Below, one piece after another: positions 18,233 through 25,113 of a stretch of DNA of 64,000 bases. The stretch is taken from positions 1-64,000 of the forward strand of contig JADJDV010000007.1 of assembly GCA_016702555.1 (NCBI GenBank), written 5' to 3'. The position numbers were made by a program, and so were the translations under genes. Origin of the DNA: Burkholderiales bacterium (GTDB taxonomy: Bacteria; Pseudomonadota; Gammaproteobacteria; Burkholderiales; Burkholderiaceae_C). Position 1 is the first letter of the stretch. The number at the start of each line of letters is the position of its first letter. The notes beneath the pieces are model-generated. The model did no database searches and had not been told where the DNA came from. It was given only the letters and a program-made list of their open reading frames with translations.

Positions 18233-19503
18233 GCCAGTTGGGCGAAGGCCTGGTGGAAGAAATCCACGCCGCCGAAGTTGCCGGATTTGAGTGCCAGATG
18301 CAGCGGGCCCAGCGCCGACTTGGCATGCGTCCAGGGCACGCCGGGGTCGATCTGCGCGCCGATCTGCATCTGCCGGATGCCCAACGACTGCACCACCGCG
18401 CCCGAGGTCTCGCCGCCGGCGACCACCAACTGCCGCACGCCGCGCTCGACCAGGCCGCGCGCCACCTCGGCCAGCGCCTGCTCGACCAGGGCGCCGGCGT
18501 CGAGCGCGCCGAGTTGCGCCTGCGTCGCCGCCACCGCGGCCGGCTCGGCGGTCGAATACACCAGCACGGGCTGCGCCGGTAGATGCTCTTCCGCCCACGC
18601 CAGGACCTCGCCCACGGTGTCGGCGTGATCGCGCGCCAGCCGCAGCGGATCAAGCGCCAGCGCCGCGCCGCCACCGGCAATGAAGTGCGCCACCTGCGCG
18701 TGGGTGGCCTGCGAGCAGCTGCCCGACACGATGGCGCGCAGGCCGCTGGGCGGCGGCAGCGCGGCGGCCTGCGCCGAGGGCTGGAAGCCCCAGTTGGCCG
18801 GCAGGCCGATCGCCAGGCCCGAGCCGGCGGTCACCAGCGCCATGCCCTGCAGCGCGGGCGCCAGCCGCAGCAAATCGTCGTTGTCGACCGCGTCGACGAT
18901 GGCGATGCCCACGCCTTGCGTGCGCAGCTCGGCGATGCGCGCGCGCACGGCCGCGGCCCCGGCCGCCACCGCGCGATGGTCGATCAGGCCGACGCGGCGG
19001 CGGCACTGCGCCTGCAGCACGCGCACCAGGTTGGAATCCGTCATCGGCGTCAACGGGTGGTCGCGCATGCCGCTTTCGTGCAGCAGGCCGTCGCCAACGA
19101 ACAGGTAGCCCTTGAACACCGTGCGGCCGTTGTCCGGAAACGCCGGCGTGGCGATGCTGAAGTCGCAGCCGAGCGCGTCCATCAGCGCCTCGGCGACCGG
19201 GCCGATGTTGCCCTGTGGCGTGCTGTCGAAGGTGGAGCAGATCTTGAAGTAGATCTGCTGCGCATCGGCCGCCCGCAGCCAGCGCAGCGCCGCCAGCGAT
19301 TGGGCGACGGCTTCGGCGGCGGCGACGGTGCGCGACTTCAGCGCCACCACCAGCGCATCGACCCCGGCGGCCAGCGGCGTGTCGGGCACGCCAATGCTCT
19401 GCACCACGCGCATGCCGGCGCGCACCAGGTTGTTCGCCAGGTCGGTGGCGCCGGTGAAATCGTCGGCGATGCAGCCCAGGCGCAGGCGGGTGGGGGTGTT
19501 CAT
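18229..19503 (-). CDS. otnK: 3-oxo-tetronate kinase (four-carbon acid sugar kinase)
   Basis: This 424-residue kinase of the DUF1537 family phosphorylates 3-oxo-tetronate. The N-domain shows GCIADDFTGATDLANNLVRA and YFKICSTFDSTPQGNIGPVA; the C-domain shows VSGSCSQATHAQVAHFI and the ATP-site loop VVAGGETSGAVVQSLGI. It is the first gene of the otnK-otnC-otnI operon. The dehydrogenase (ltnD or denD), regulator and transporter genes that usually accompany such clusters are absent on either side, so the operon depends on genes elsewhere. Confidence 0.9.
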   Translation of the reverse strand: MNTPTRLRLGCIADDFTGATDLANNLVRAGMRVVQSIGVPDTPLAAGVDALVVALKSRTVAAAEAVAQSLAALRWLRAADAQQIYFKICSTFDSTPQGNIGPVAEALMDALGCDFSIATPAFPDNGRTVFKGYLFVGDGLLHESGMRDHPLTPMTDSNLVRVLQAQCRRRVGLIDHRAVAAGAAAVRARIAELRTQGVGIAIVDAVDNDDLLRLAPALQGMALVTAGSGLAIGLPANWGFQPSAQAAALPPPSGLRAIVSGSCSQATHAQVAHFIAGGGAALALDPLRLARDHADTVGEVLAWAEEHLPAQPVLVYSTAEPAAVAATQAQLGALDAGALVEQALAEVARGLVERGVRQLVVAGGETSGAVVQSLGIRQMQIGAQIDPGVPWTHAKSALGPLHLALKSGNFGGVDFFHQAFAQLA

Positions 19504-19619
19504 GGCCGTCGGTTGCGTGGCCGGCGGCGGCAGGGCGCGGCCGGGTGGAGTGCTGTGATCTGGCGCAAGAGCATACGTGAAAGCCTCCGCGCCGCCGCGA
19601 TTTTTGGTACCGTCCGCGC

Positions 19620-20321
19620 ATGAATGACCAACCCACTCCCGCGCATCTGGCGCCGACGCCCGCCATCGACAGCGGCCACCCCGCCGTGCAGGCCTTCGCG
19701 CGCGAGCATGTGCAGGGCGCGGACGAGCGCACGCGCGCCGTGGCGCTGACGCACGCCGTGCGCGACGCCTTCCTCTACGACCCCTACCGCATCGACCTGA
19801 CGCCCTACGGCATGCGCGCCAGCACCGTGATCGAGCACGGCTACGGCTGGTGCGTGCCCAAGGCGGTGCTGCTGGCGGCCTGCGCGCGCGCGGTCGGCCT
19901 GCCGGCGCGGCTGGGCTTTGCCGACGTGCGCAACCACCTCTCGACGGCGCGCATGCGCGAGACCCTGCAGACCGATGTGTACCGCTGGCACGGCTACACC
20001 GAGCTGTGGCTGGGCGGCGCCTGGCGCAAGGCCACGCCCGCCTTCAACCTGAGCCTGTGCGAGAAGTTTGGCCTGCTGCCGCTCGACTTCGACGGCGTGC
20101 ACGACAGCATCTATCACCCCTTCGACAAGGCTGGCAACCGGCACATGGAGTACGTTAACGAGCGCGGCAGCTTTGACGATCTGCCGCTGGCGGCGATCGT
20201 CGAGGATTTCCACCAGCACTACCCGCTGTGGGTGCCCGGCAACGAGTTGAACCGCCAGCTGCTGCAGGCCGACTTCCTGGCCGACGTGGCGCGTGAAACG
20301 GGCAGCGACCTCGCCGCCTGA
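19620..20321 (+). CDS. transglutaminase-like cysteine peptidase-fold protein
   Basis: A 233-residue cytosolic protein with a transglutaminase-core fold: the catalytic Cys lies in EHGYGWCVPKAVLLAACARA, the His in YRWHGYTELWLGGAWRKATP and the Asp in the following strand region. No signal peptide is present. The family includes predicted proteases, but the activity is unproven. It is divergent from otnK with about 116 bases between, and its stop abuts the amidase stop (convergent). Confidence 0.8.
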   Translation: MNDQPTPAHLAPTPAIDSGHPAVQAFAREHVQGADERTRAVALTHAVRDAFLYDPYRIDLTPYGMRASTVIEHGYGWCVPKAVLLAACARAVGLPARLGFADVRNHLSTARMRETLQTDVYRWHGYTELWLGGAWRKATPAFNLSLCEKFGLLPLDFDGVHDSIYHPFDKAGNRHMEYVNERGSFDDLPLAAIVEDFHQHYPLWVPGNELNRQLLQADFLADVARETGSDLAA

Positions 20322-21692
20322 TCAGGCGCCGATGCCGGCGGCGCGCAAGCTGTGCTGCATCGCTTCGCCCAGCGCGAGGATGTCGTGATCGCGCCCGCCG
20401 GCGCCGGCCAGCATCAGCCCCACCGGCGCTTCGCCTGCCACGTGGCAGGGCAGCGAGAGCGCGCAGCCGTCGAGGAAGTTGATCAGCGTCGGGTTGCGCA
20501 GCATCAGGCCGTTGGCGGCGAAGTAGGCCTGGTCGCTGCCCTGCAACTCGTCGATGCGCGGCGCGATGATGGGCACGGTCGGCATCAGCAGCGCGTCGAA
20601 GCCGGCGATGCGTGATTCGACCGCCGCGATCCAGCGCTGGCGCGCCGCCAGCAGGTCGATGTAGTCGGCCGCGCTCATTTGTTCGCCACCGCGCATGCGC
20701 AGGCCGACGCGCGGGTCGTACTCCTCGCCGCGCTCGGTCAGCAGCTGGCGATGCCAGGCCCAGGCCTCGGCGCCGGCCAGCGTGCCGCGCGCGTGCAGGC
20801 GGCTGAATTCGGCGAACTCGGGCACGGCGATGCGCGTGAGGCGCACACCGACCGCCTGCAGCCGCGCGCAGGCGCGCTCAAACGCGGTGGCCACGGCGGC
20901 GTCCATGTCGTTCAGCACCAGCGTTTCGGGCACCGCCAGGCGCGCGCCCGCCAGCTCGCGCGGCGCGGGCGCTGTCGGCGTCTCGCCGGCCAGGATGGCG
21001 TCGACGATGGCGCAGCAGCGCACGCTGGCGGCCAGCGGACCGATGGAATCGAGGCTGGTTGACAGCGGCAAGGTGCCTTCAATCGGCACGCGCCGCTGCG
21101 TTGGCTTGAAGCCCGTCAGGCCGCACAGCGCCGACGGAATGCGCACCGAACCGCCCGTGTCCGATCCGATGCCGACCACCGCCATGCCATCGGTCACCGA
21201 CACCGCCGCGCCGCTGGACGAGCCGCCGGGGATGCGGCCCCTCGCCGTGTTGTCGCGGTCCCACGGGTTCTTCGGCGTGCCGTAGTGCGGGTTCAGGCCC
21301 AGGCCCGAGAAGGCGAACTCGGTCATGTTGGTGCGCCCGACGATCACCGCGCCAGCAGCGATCAGGCGGTCGATGACGGGCGCGTTGCGAGCGGCCGGTG
21401 GCGCGTCCTTCAGCACCACCGAACCGGAGGTGGTGACCTGGCCGGCCACGTCGATCAAGTCCTTGATCGACACCGGCAGCCCTTCCAGCGGCGAGCGCAC
21501 CACGCCCGACGCTCGCAGCAGGTCGCTGGCCTGCGCGGCGGCGCGGGCGCGGTCGGCGTCGATCTGCGTGAAAACGCGCGCGCCCTCGCCCGCAGGATCT
21601 TGCGCGCGCGCCAGCGCGGCCTCGGTCAGGGCCACGGCCGTGGTGCGGCCGGCGGCCAGCTCGGCGGCCAGGGATTCGATGGTGGGGTACAT
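20322..21692 (-). CDS. amidase (amidase signature family)
   Basis: The 456-residue enzyme carries the amidase signature with the Ser-cisSer-Lys triad: Lys in LPVSIKDLIDVAG, the Gly/Ser-rich GRIPGGSSSGAAVSVTDG, and the nucleophile region GIGSDTGGSVRIPSALCGLT. It resembles stand-alone amidases rather than GatA, because gatB and gatC are absent. The substrate is unknown. It begins 16 bases after metW on the same strand, so it may be read from the metX promoter. Confidence 0.87.
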   Translation of the reverse strand: MYPTIESLAAELAAGRTTAVALTEAALARAQDPAGEGARVFTQIDADRARAAAQASDLLRASGVVRSPLEGLPVSIKDLIDVAGQVTTSGSVVLKDAPPAARNAPVIDRLIAAGAVIVGRTNMTEFAFSGLGLNPHYGTPKNPWDRDNTARGRIPGGSSSGAAVSVTDGMAVVGIGSDTGGSVRIPSALCGLTGFKPTQRRVPIEGTLPLSTSLDSIGPLAASVRCCAIVDAILAGETPTAPAPRELAGARLAVPETLVLNDMDAAVATAFERACARLQAVGVRLTRIAVPEFAEFSRLHARGTLAGAEAWAWHRQLLTERGEEYDPRVGLRMRGGEQMSAADYIDLLAARQRWIAAVESRIAGFDALLMPTVPIIAPRIDELQGSDQAYFAANGLMLRNPTLINFLDGCALSLPCHVAGEAPVGLMLAGAGGRDHDILALGEAMQHSLRAAGIGA

Positions 21693-21708
21693 GGTCGCTT
21701 TCCTGTTC

Positions 21709-22293
21709 TCACGCCCGCTGCAACTTGAACACCGCCGTGCTGGCGCGCGCGTTGGGCAGCCAGCGCACGACCTGGCCGTCTTCGAGGCCGAAGGCGTCCA
21801 GCACCTTCAGGCCGTTCTTGCGCGCCAGCGCCTCGAAGTCCTTGAAGGTGCCGACGCGGATGTTGGGCGTGTCGTACCACTGGTAGGGCAGGCGCCGCGT
21901 CACCGGCATGCGGCCGCGCGCGATGCTCAGGCGGTTCGGCCAGTGGGCGAAATTGGGAAAGGCGACGATACCGATGCGGCCGACGCGCGCGGTCTCGCGC
22001 AGCATCACTTCGGCGTTGCGCAGGTGCTGCAAGGTGTCGATCTGCAATACGGCGTCGAAGCTCTGGTCCTGAAACGCCTTCAGGCCCTCGTGCAGGTTGA
22101 GCTGCAGCACGTTGACGCCGCGCTGCGCGCAGGCCAGCACGTTGGCGTCGTCGATCTCGATGCCGTAGCCGGTGCAGCCCTGCTTTCGCATCAGGTGTTG
22201 CAGCAGCGCGCCGTCGCCGCAGCCCAGGTCGAGCACGTGTGCGCCCTCGGGCACCAGCGCGGCGATGCTGTGTTGGATCTGCGCATCGCTCAT
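21709..22293 (-). CDS. metW: methionine biosynthesis protein MetW
   Basis: The 194-residue protein has a class I SAM-dependent methyltransferase fold (VLDLGCGDGALLQHLMRKQG, LQLNLHEGLKAFQDQSFDAV, LQIDTLQHLRNAEVMLRETA). In proteobacteria MetW is needed with MetX for homoserine acylation. The start overlaps the metX stop by four bases, as is usual for metXW operons. Confidence 0.93.
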   Translation of the reverse strand: MSDAQIQHSIAALVPEGAHVLDLGCGDGALLQHLMRKQGCTGYGIEIDDANVLACAQRGVNVLQLNLHEGLKAFQDQSFDAVLQIDTLQHLRNAEVMLRETARVGRIGIVAFPNFAHWPNRLSIARGRMPVTRRLPYQWYDTPNIRVGTFKDFEALARKNGLKVLDAFGLEDGQVVRWLPNARASTAVFKLQRA

Positions 22294-23433
22294 GACTTGG
22301 CTCCCGCAATGCTCTCAAAGTAGGAACGCACGACGCCCATGTAACGCGGATCGTCGAGCAGGAAGGCATCGTGCCCGTGCGGCGCGTCGATCTCGGCGTA
22401 GCTGACGTCGCGCCGGTTCTCGAGCAGCGCCTTGACGATCTCGCGCGAGCGCGCGGGCGCAAAGCGCCAGTCGGTGCTGAAGCTGACCAGCAGGAATTTG
22501 GCCTGGGTGCCGGCCAGCGCCTGCGTCAGGTCGCCGCCGAAGGCGCGCGCCGGGTCGAAGTAGTCGAGTGCGCGGGTGATCAGCAGATAGGTGTTGGCGT
22601 CGAAGTATTCGCTGAACTTCTCGCCTTGGTAGCGCAGGTAGCTTTCGATCTGGAACTCGACGTCCTGGGTGCTGAACCGGTAGCCGCTGCCGTTGCCAGC
22701 CACCGCTTCCCTGAGCTGCCGGCCGAACTTCTCGTTCATCACGTCGTCGGAGAGATACGTGATGTGGCCGATCATGCGCGCGATGCGCAGGCCGCGCGCC
22801 GGCACCACGCCGTGCTGGTAGAAGTGGCCACCGTGGAAGTCGGGGTCGGTCACGATGGCGCGCCGCGCCACCTCGTTGAAGGCGATGTTCTCGGCCGTCA
22901 GGTTGGGCGCGCTGGCCACCACCACGGCGTGGCGCACGCGCTCGGGGTATTGCAGCGTCCAGGAGAGTGCTTGCATGCCGCCCAGGCTGCCGCCCATCAC
23001 GGCGGCGAGTTGCTCGATGCCCAGGGCGTCGAGCAGGCGCGCCTGCGCGTTGACCCAGTCTTCCACGGTGACCACTGGAAAGTCGGCGCCATAGATGCGG
23101 CCCGTGTCGGGGTTGAGGTCCATCGGCCCGGTGGAGCCGAAGCAGGAGCCGATGTTGTTGACGCCGATGACGAAGAAGCGGTTGGTGTCGACCGGCTTGC
23201 CCGGTCCGACCATGTTGTCCCACCAGCCCTCGGTGCGTTCCTGCGGCTTCGTACACGCCGGCCACGTGGTGCGAGGCGTTCAGCGCATGGCAGATCAGCA
23301 CCGCGTTGTCGCGCGCGGCACTGAGCTGCCCGTAGGTTTCGTAGGTAATCTGGTAGCCGCGGATCGCGGCGCCGCTTTGCAGGGGCAGCGGCGCCTCGAA
23401 GTGCAGGCTTTGCGGCGTGGCGATGAACGACAT
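22290..23433 (-). pseudogene. metX: homoserine O-acyltransferase MetX, one frameshift
   Basis: MetX acylates homoserine in methionine synthesis. The N-terminal part (MSFIATPQSLHFEAPLPLQS to NASHHVAGVYEA) ends in the wrong frame near 23241-23251, where one base seems missing. The rest continues in the next frame as ERTEGWWDNMVGPGKPVDTN, with nucleophile region AAVMGGSLGGMQALSW and the His/Asp region ending the protein. Joined, the sequence is about 380 residues, the normal length. Because metW downstream is intact and the riboswitch-terminator leader is preserved, a sequencing error is plausible. If the lesion is real, the strain would need another homoserine acyltransferase. Confidence 0.88.
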
Positions 23434-23439
23434 GGCAAC

Positions 23440-23472
23440 AAAAAACCCGGTTCGCCAAATCGAAACCGGGTT
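23440..23472 (-). terminator. Leader terminator directly before metX
   Basis: On the minus strand AACCCGGTT pairs with AACCGGGTT and is followed by a T run, ending only about six bases before the metX ATG. Its place right after the SAM-II-like aptamer suggests it is the expression platform of a transcription-attenuating riboswitch. Confidence 0.8.
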
Positions 23473-23477
23473 GCTGC

Positions 23478-23540
23478 GCGTGTCTCGGATTTAGCGGTAT
23501 TTGTTAAGCGCCCGCAAGCAGAGGCAAATCGGCGCTGAAA
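23478..23540 (-). promoter_or_regulatory. SAM-II-like riboswitch upstream of metX
   Basis: Read on the minus strand, a perfect six-base stem AGCGCC/GGCGCT (23531-23536 with 23507-23512) encloses a loop starting GATTTG and containing CTTGC. It is followed by TTAACAAATACCGCTAAA and CCGAG. These match the remembered SAM-II (metA motif) consensus: a GAUUUG after the 5' stem, CUUGC before the 3' stem, and an AACAA..GCUAAA tail that forms the pseudoknot. Placement before metX fits. The pseudoknot pairing was not proven by hand. Confidence 0.75.
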
Positions 23541-23544
23541 GGCC

Positions 23545-23577
23545 AGTATATCAACCCCAGCCGAACAGCGCCGTCAA
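23545..23577 (-). promoter_or_regulatory. Possible metX promoter
   Basis: On the minus strand TATACT (23545-23550) is a good -10 element just before the riboswitch. A TTGACG lies at 23572-23577, but the 21-base spacing is longer than ideal. It overlaps the 3' end of the TMEM165-family gene. Confidence 0.35.
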
Positions 23578-24117
23578 CCCCAGCGCCAGGAAGATCAGCG
23601 CCGAGATCACGTGCACGGTGCGGATCGGCACCCGCTTGACCAGCCTGTCGCCAAACCACACCACCGGCACGTTGGCCAGCATCATGCCCAGCGTGGTGCC
23701 GGCCACCACCGCCGCCCACTGCTGGTACTGCGCCGCCAGCGCCACGGTGGCGATCTGCGTCTTGTCGCCCATCTCGGCCAGGAAGAAGGCGACCAGCGTG
23801 GCGCCGAACACGCCCAGGTGCGAGGTGGAGTCGGGTTGCTCGCCCTCGTCCAGCTTGTCCGGGATCAGCATCCACACCGCCATGGCGAGAAACGACAGGC
23901 CCAGCGCCCAGCGCAGCACCTCGGGCCCCAGCACCGTGGTGACCCAGCTGCCCAGCGCGCCGGCCAGCGCGTGGTTGGCCAGCGTCGCCCCCAGAATGCC
24001 CCAGGCGATCGGCCAGGGCTTGCGAAAACGCGCCGCCAGCACCAGCGACAGCAACTGGGTCTTGTCGCCCATTTCGGCGAGGGCAACGATGCCAGTGGAC
24101 AGCAGAAGGGCTTCCAT
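23551..24117 (-). CDS. TMEM165/GDT1 (UPF0016) family membrane transporter
   Basis: This 188-residue protein has about six hydrophobic helices and the two family-defining motifs, ALAEMGDKTQLLSL in the first half and FLAEMGDKTQIATV in the second, reflecting an internal duplication. Relatives export manganese or calcium (bacterial MneA/MntX, eukaryotic TMEM165). Manganese export is the likeliest role but inferred. I saw no yybP-ykoY (manganese) riboswitch upstream. The stop codon abuts the metX leader promoter region. Confidence 0.88.
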   Translation of the reverse strand: MEALLLSTGIVALAEMGDKTQLLSLVLAARFRKPWPIAWGILGATLANHALAGALGSWVTTVLGPEVLRWALGLSFLAMAVWMLIPDKLDEGEQPDSTSHLGVFGATLVAFFLAEMGDKTQIATVALAAQYQQWAAVVAGTTLGMMLANVPVVWFGDRLVKRVPIRTVHVISALIFLALGLTALFGWG

Positions 24118-24272
24118 GGTGGGTGGTCAGGTGGTGGGTGGGCGCCTGAAGTTTTTGGGTGGCCGGTCGCCGTCCGGCGGCGGGGCGGAATTGTAGGCGG
24201 CATGCGGCTTGGCAAGCGCTGGTGCGGCCTGTGCTATTAACCTTTTAGTTGAGTCGAGAATTATTCGCTTGC

Positions 24273-24299
24273 TTGACTTTCACAGTTCTGGCGCATAAT
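24273..24299 (+). promoter_or_regulatory. Promoter of the RRM protein gene
   Basis: TTGACT and CATAAT are separated by 15 bases in a locally AT-rich stretch, 142 bases before the start codon, implying a long leader. Confidence 0.6.
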
Positions 24300-24305
24300 C
24301 GCGCG

Positions 24306-24388
24306 GGTGTGCGCTTAAAGCACACCATGTGATCTTGCGGTGAACACAGTCAGTTGCCCTTTTTTGCCCGGGCCCAGGCTCGGGCAAA
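24306..24388 (+). promoter_or_regulatory. Two-hairpin 5' leader of the RRM gene
   Basis: GGTGTGC(GCTTAAA)GCACACC at 24306-24326 forms a perfect seven-base stem near the expected transcript start. TTTGCCCG/CGGGCAAA at 24363-24388 forms an eight-base stem with a ten-base loop. A T-rich stretch and the ribosome site TTGAGGAG follow. Such leaders are common on cold-inducible or autoregulated RNA-binding protein genes; the regulatory role is inferred. This leader fills most of the 24118-24440 gap. Confidence 0.6.
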
Positions 24389-24440
24389 GGCGTTTTTCGG
24401 ACTCCATCGCTTTTCTTTTGTTCTTGAGGAGTCCCGTTTA

Positions 24441-24983
24441 ATGGGCAACAAACTTTACGTCGGCAACCTGCCGTATTCCGTGCGCGATAGCGATCTGTCG
24501 CAGGCCTTCGGCCAGTTCGGCGCTGTCACCAGCGCCAAGGTGATGATGGAGCGCGACACCGGCCGTTCCAAAGGCTTTGGTTTTGTCGAGATGGGCAGCG
24601 ATGCCGAGGCGCAAGCCGCCATCGAAGGCATGAACGGCCAGCCCCTGGGCGGCCGCAACGTGGTCGTCAACGAAGCGCGTCCGATGGAGCCGCGCCCGCC
24701 CCGCTCCGGCGGTTACGGTGGTGGTGGCGGCGGCGGTTATGGCGGCGGCGGCGGCGGTGGTGGTGGCGGCTACGGCGGCGGTGGTGGCGGTGGCTACGGC
24801 GGCCGTCGCGAAGGCGGCGGTGGTGGCGGTGGCCACGACGGCGGCTTCCGCAGCCCCTATGGCGCGGGCCCGCGCGGCGGCGGTGGTGGTCGTCGTGAGG
24901 GTGGCGGCGGCGGTTACGGCGGTGGTCGCCGTGACGGCGGCGGCTACGACAGCGGCGGCGGCCGCGGCGGCGACGAGTATTGA
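24441..24983 (+). CDS. glycine-rich RRM RNA-binding protein
   Basis: The 180-residue protein has one RNA recognition motif at residues 3-80, with RNP2 LYVGNLPY and RNP1 SKGFGFVEM, then a low-complexity Gly/Tyr/Arg-rich tail (repeated GGGGYGG and GGRR units) from about residue 90. This architecture matches bacterial glycine-rich RNA-binding proteins related to cyanobacterial Rbp and plant GRPs, often cold-induced and acting as RNA chaperones. The ATG at 24441 follows GAGGAG. The gene stands alone between its leader and a terminator. Confidence 0.9.
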   Translation: MGNKLYVGNLPYSVRDSDLSQAFGQFGAVTSAKVMMERDTGRSKGFGFVEMGSDAEAQAAIEGMNGQPLGGRNVVVNEARPMEPRPPRSGGYGGGGGGGYGGGGGGGGGGYGGGGGGGYGGRREGGGGGGGHDGGFRSPYGAGPRGGGGGRREGGGGGYGGGRRDGGGYDSGGGRGGDEY

Positions 24984-25028
24984 TGTCGCACCCGTGCCTC
25001 AATGGGGCGCGGTGTCAGCGATATCCCA

Positions 25029-25053
25029 AGGGCTCCCGAGTGGAGCCCTTTTT
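25029..25053 (+). terminator. Terminator between the RRM gene and gyrB
   Basis: AGGGCTCC pairs with GGAGCCCT around CGAGT and is followed by TTTT. It lies between converging genes. Confidence 0.85.
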
Positions 25054-25113
25054 CGTGGGCGCCGCACCTGGCTGCTGGGCCTCGGTCGGTGTTGACCACC
25101 GGGTCCCGTACGC

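Noticed and set aside
24118..24240. yybP-ykoY manganese riboswitch before the TMEM165-family gene
   Set aside because: The conserved motif of that riboswitch could not be found on the minus strand.
24715..24980. GGY-rich repeats in the RRM gene as a DNA repeat array
   Set aside because: They are explained by the glycine-rich protein tail.
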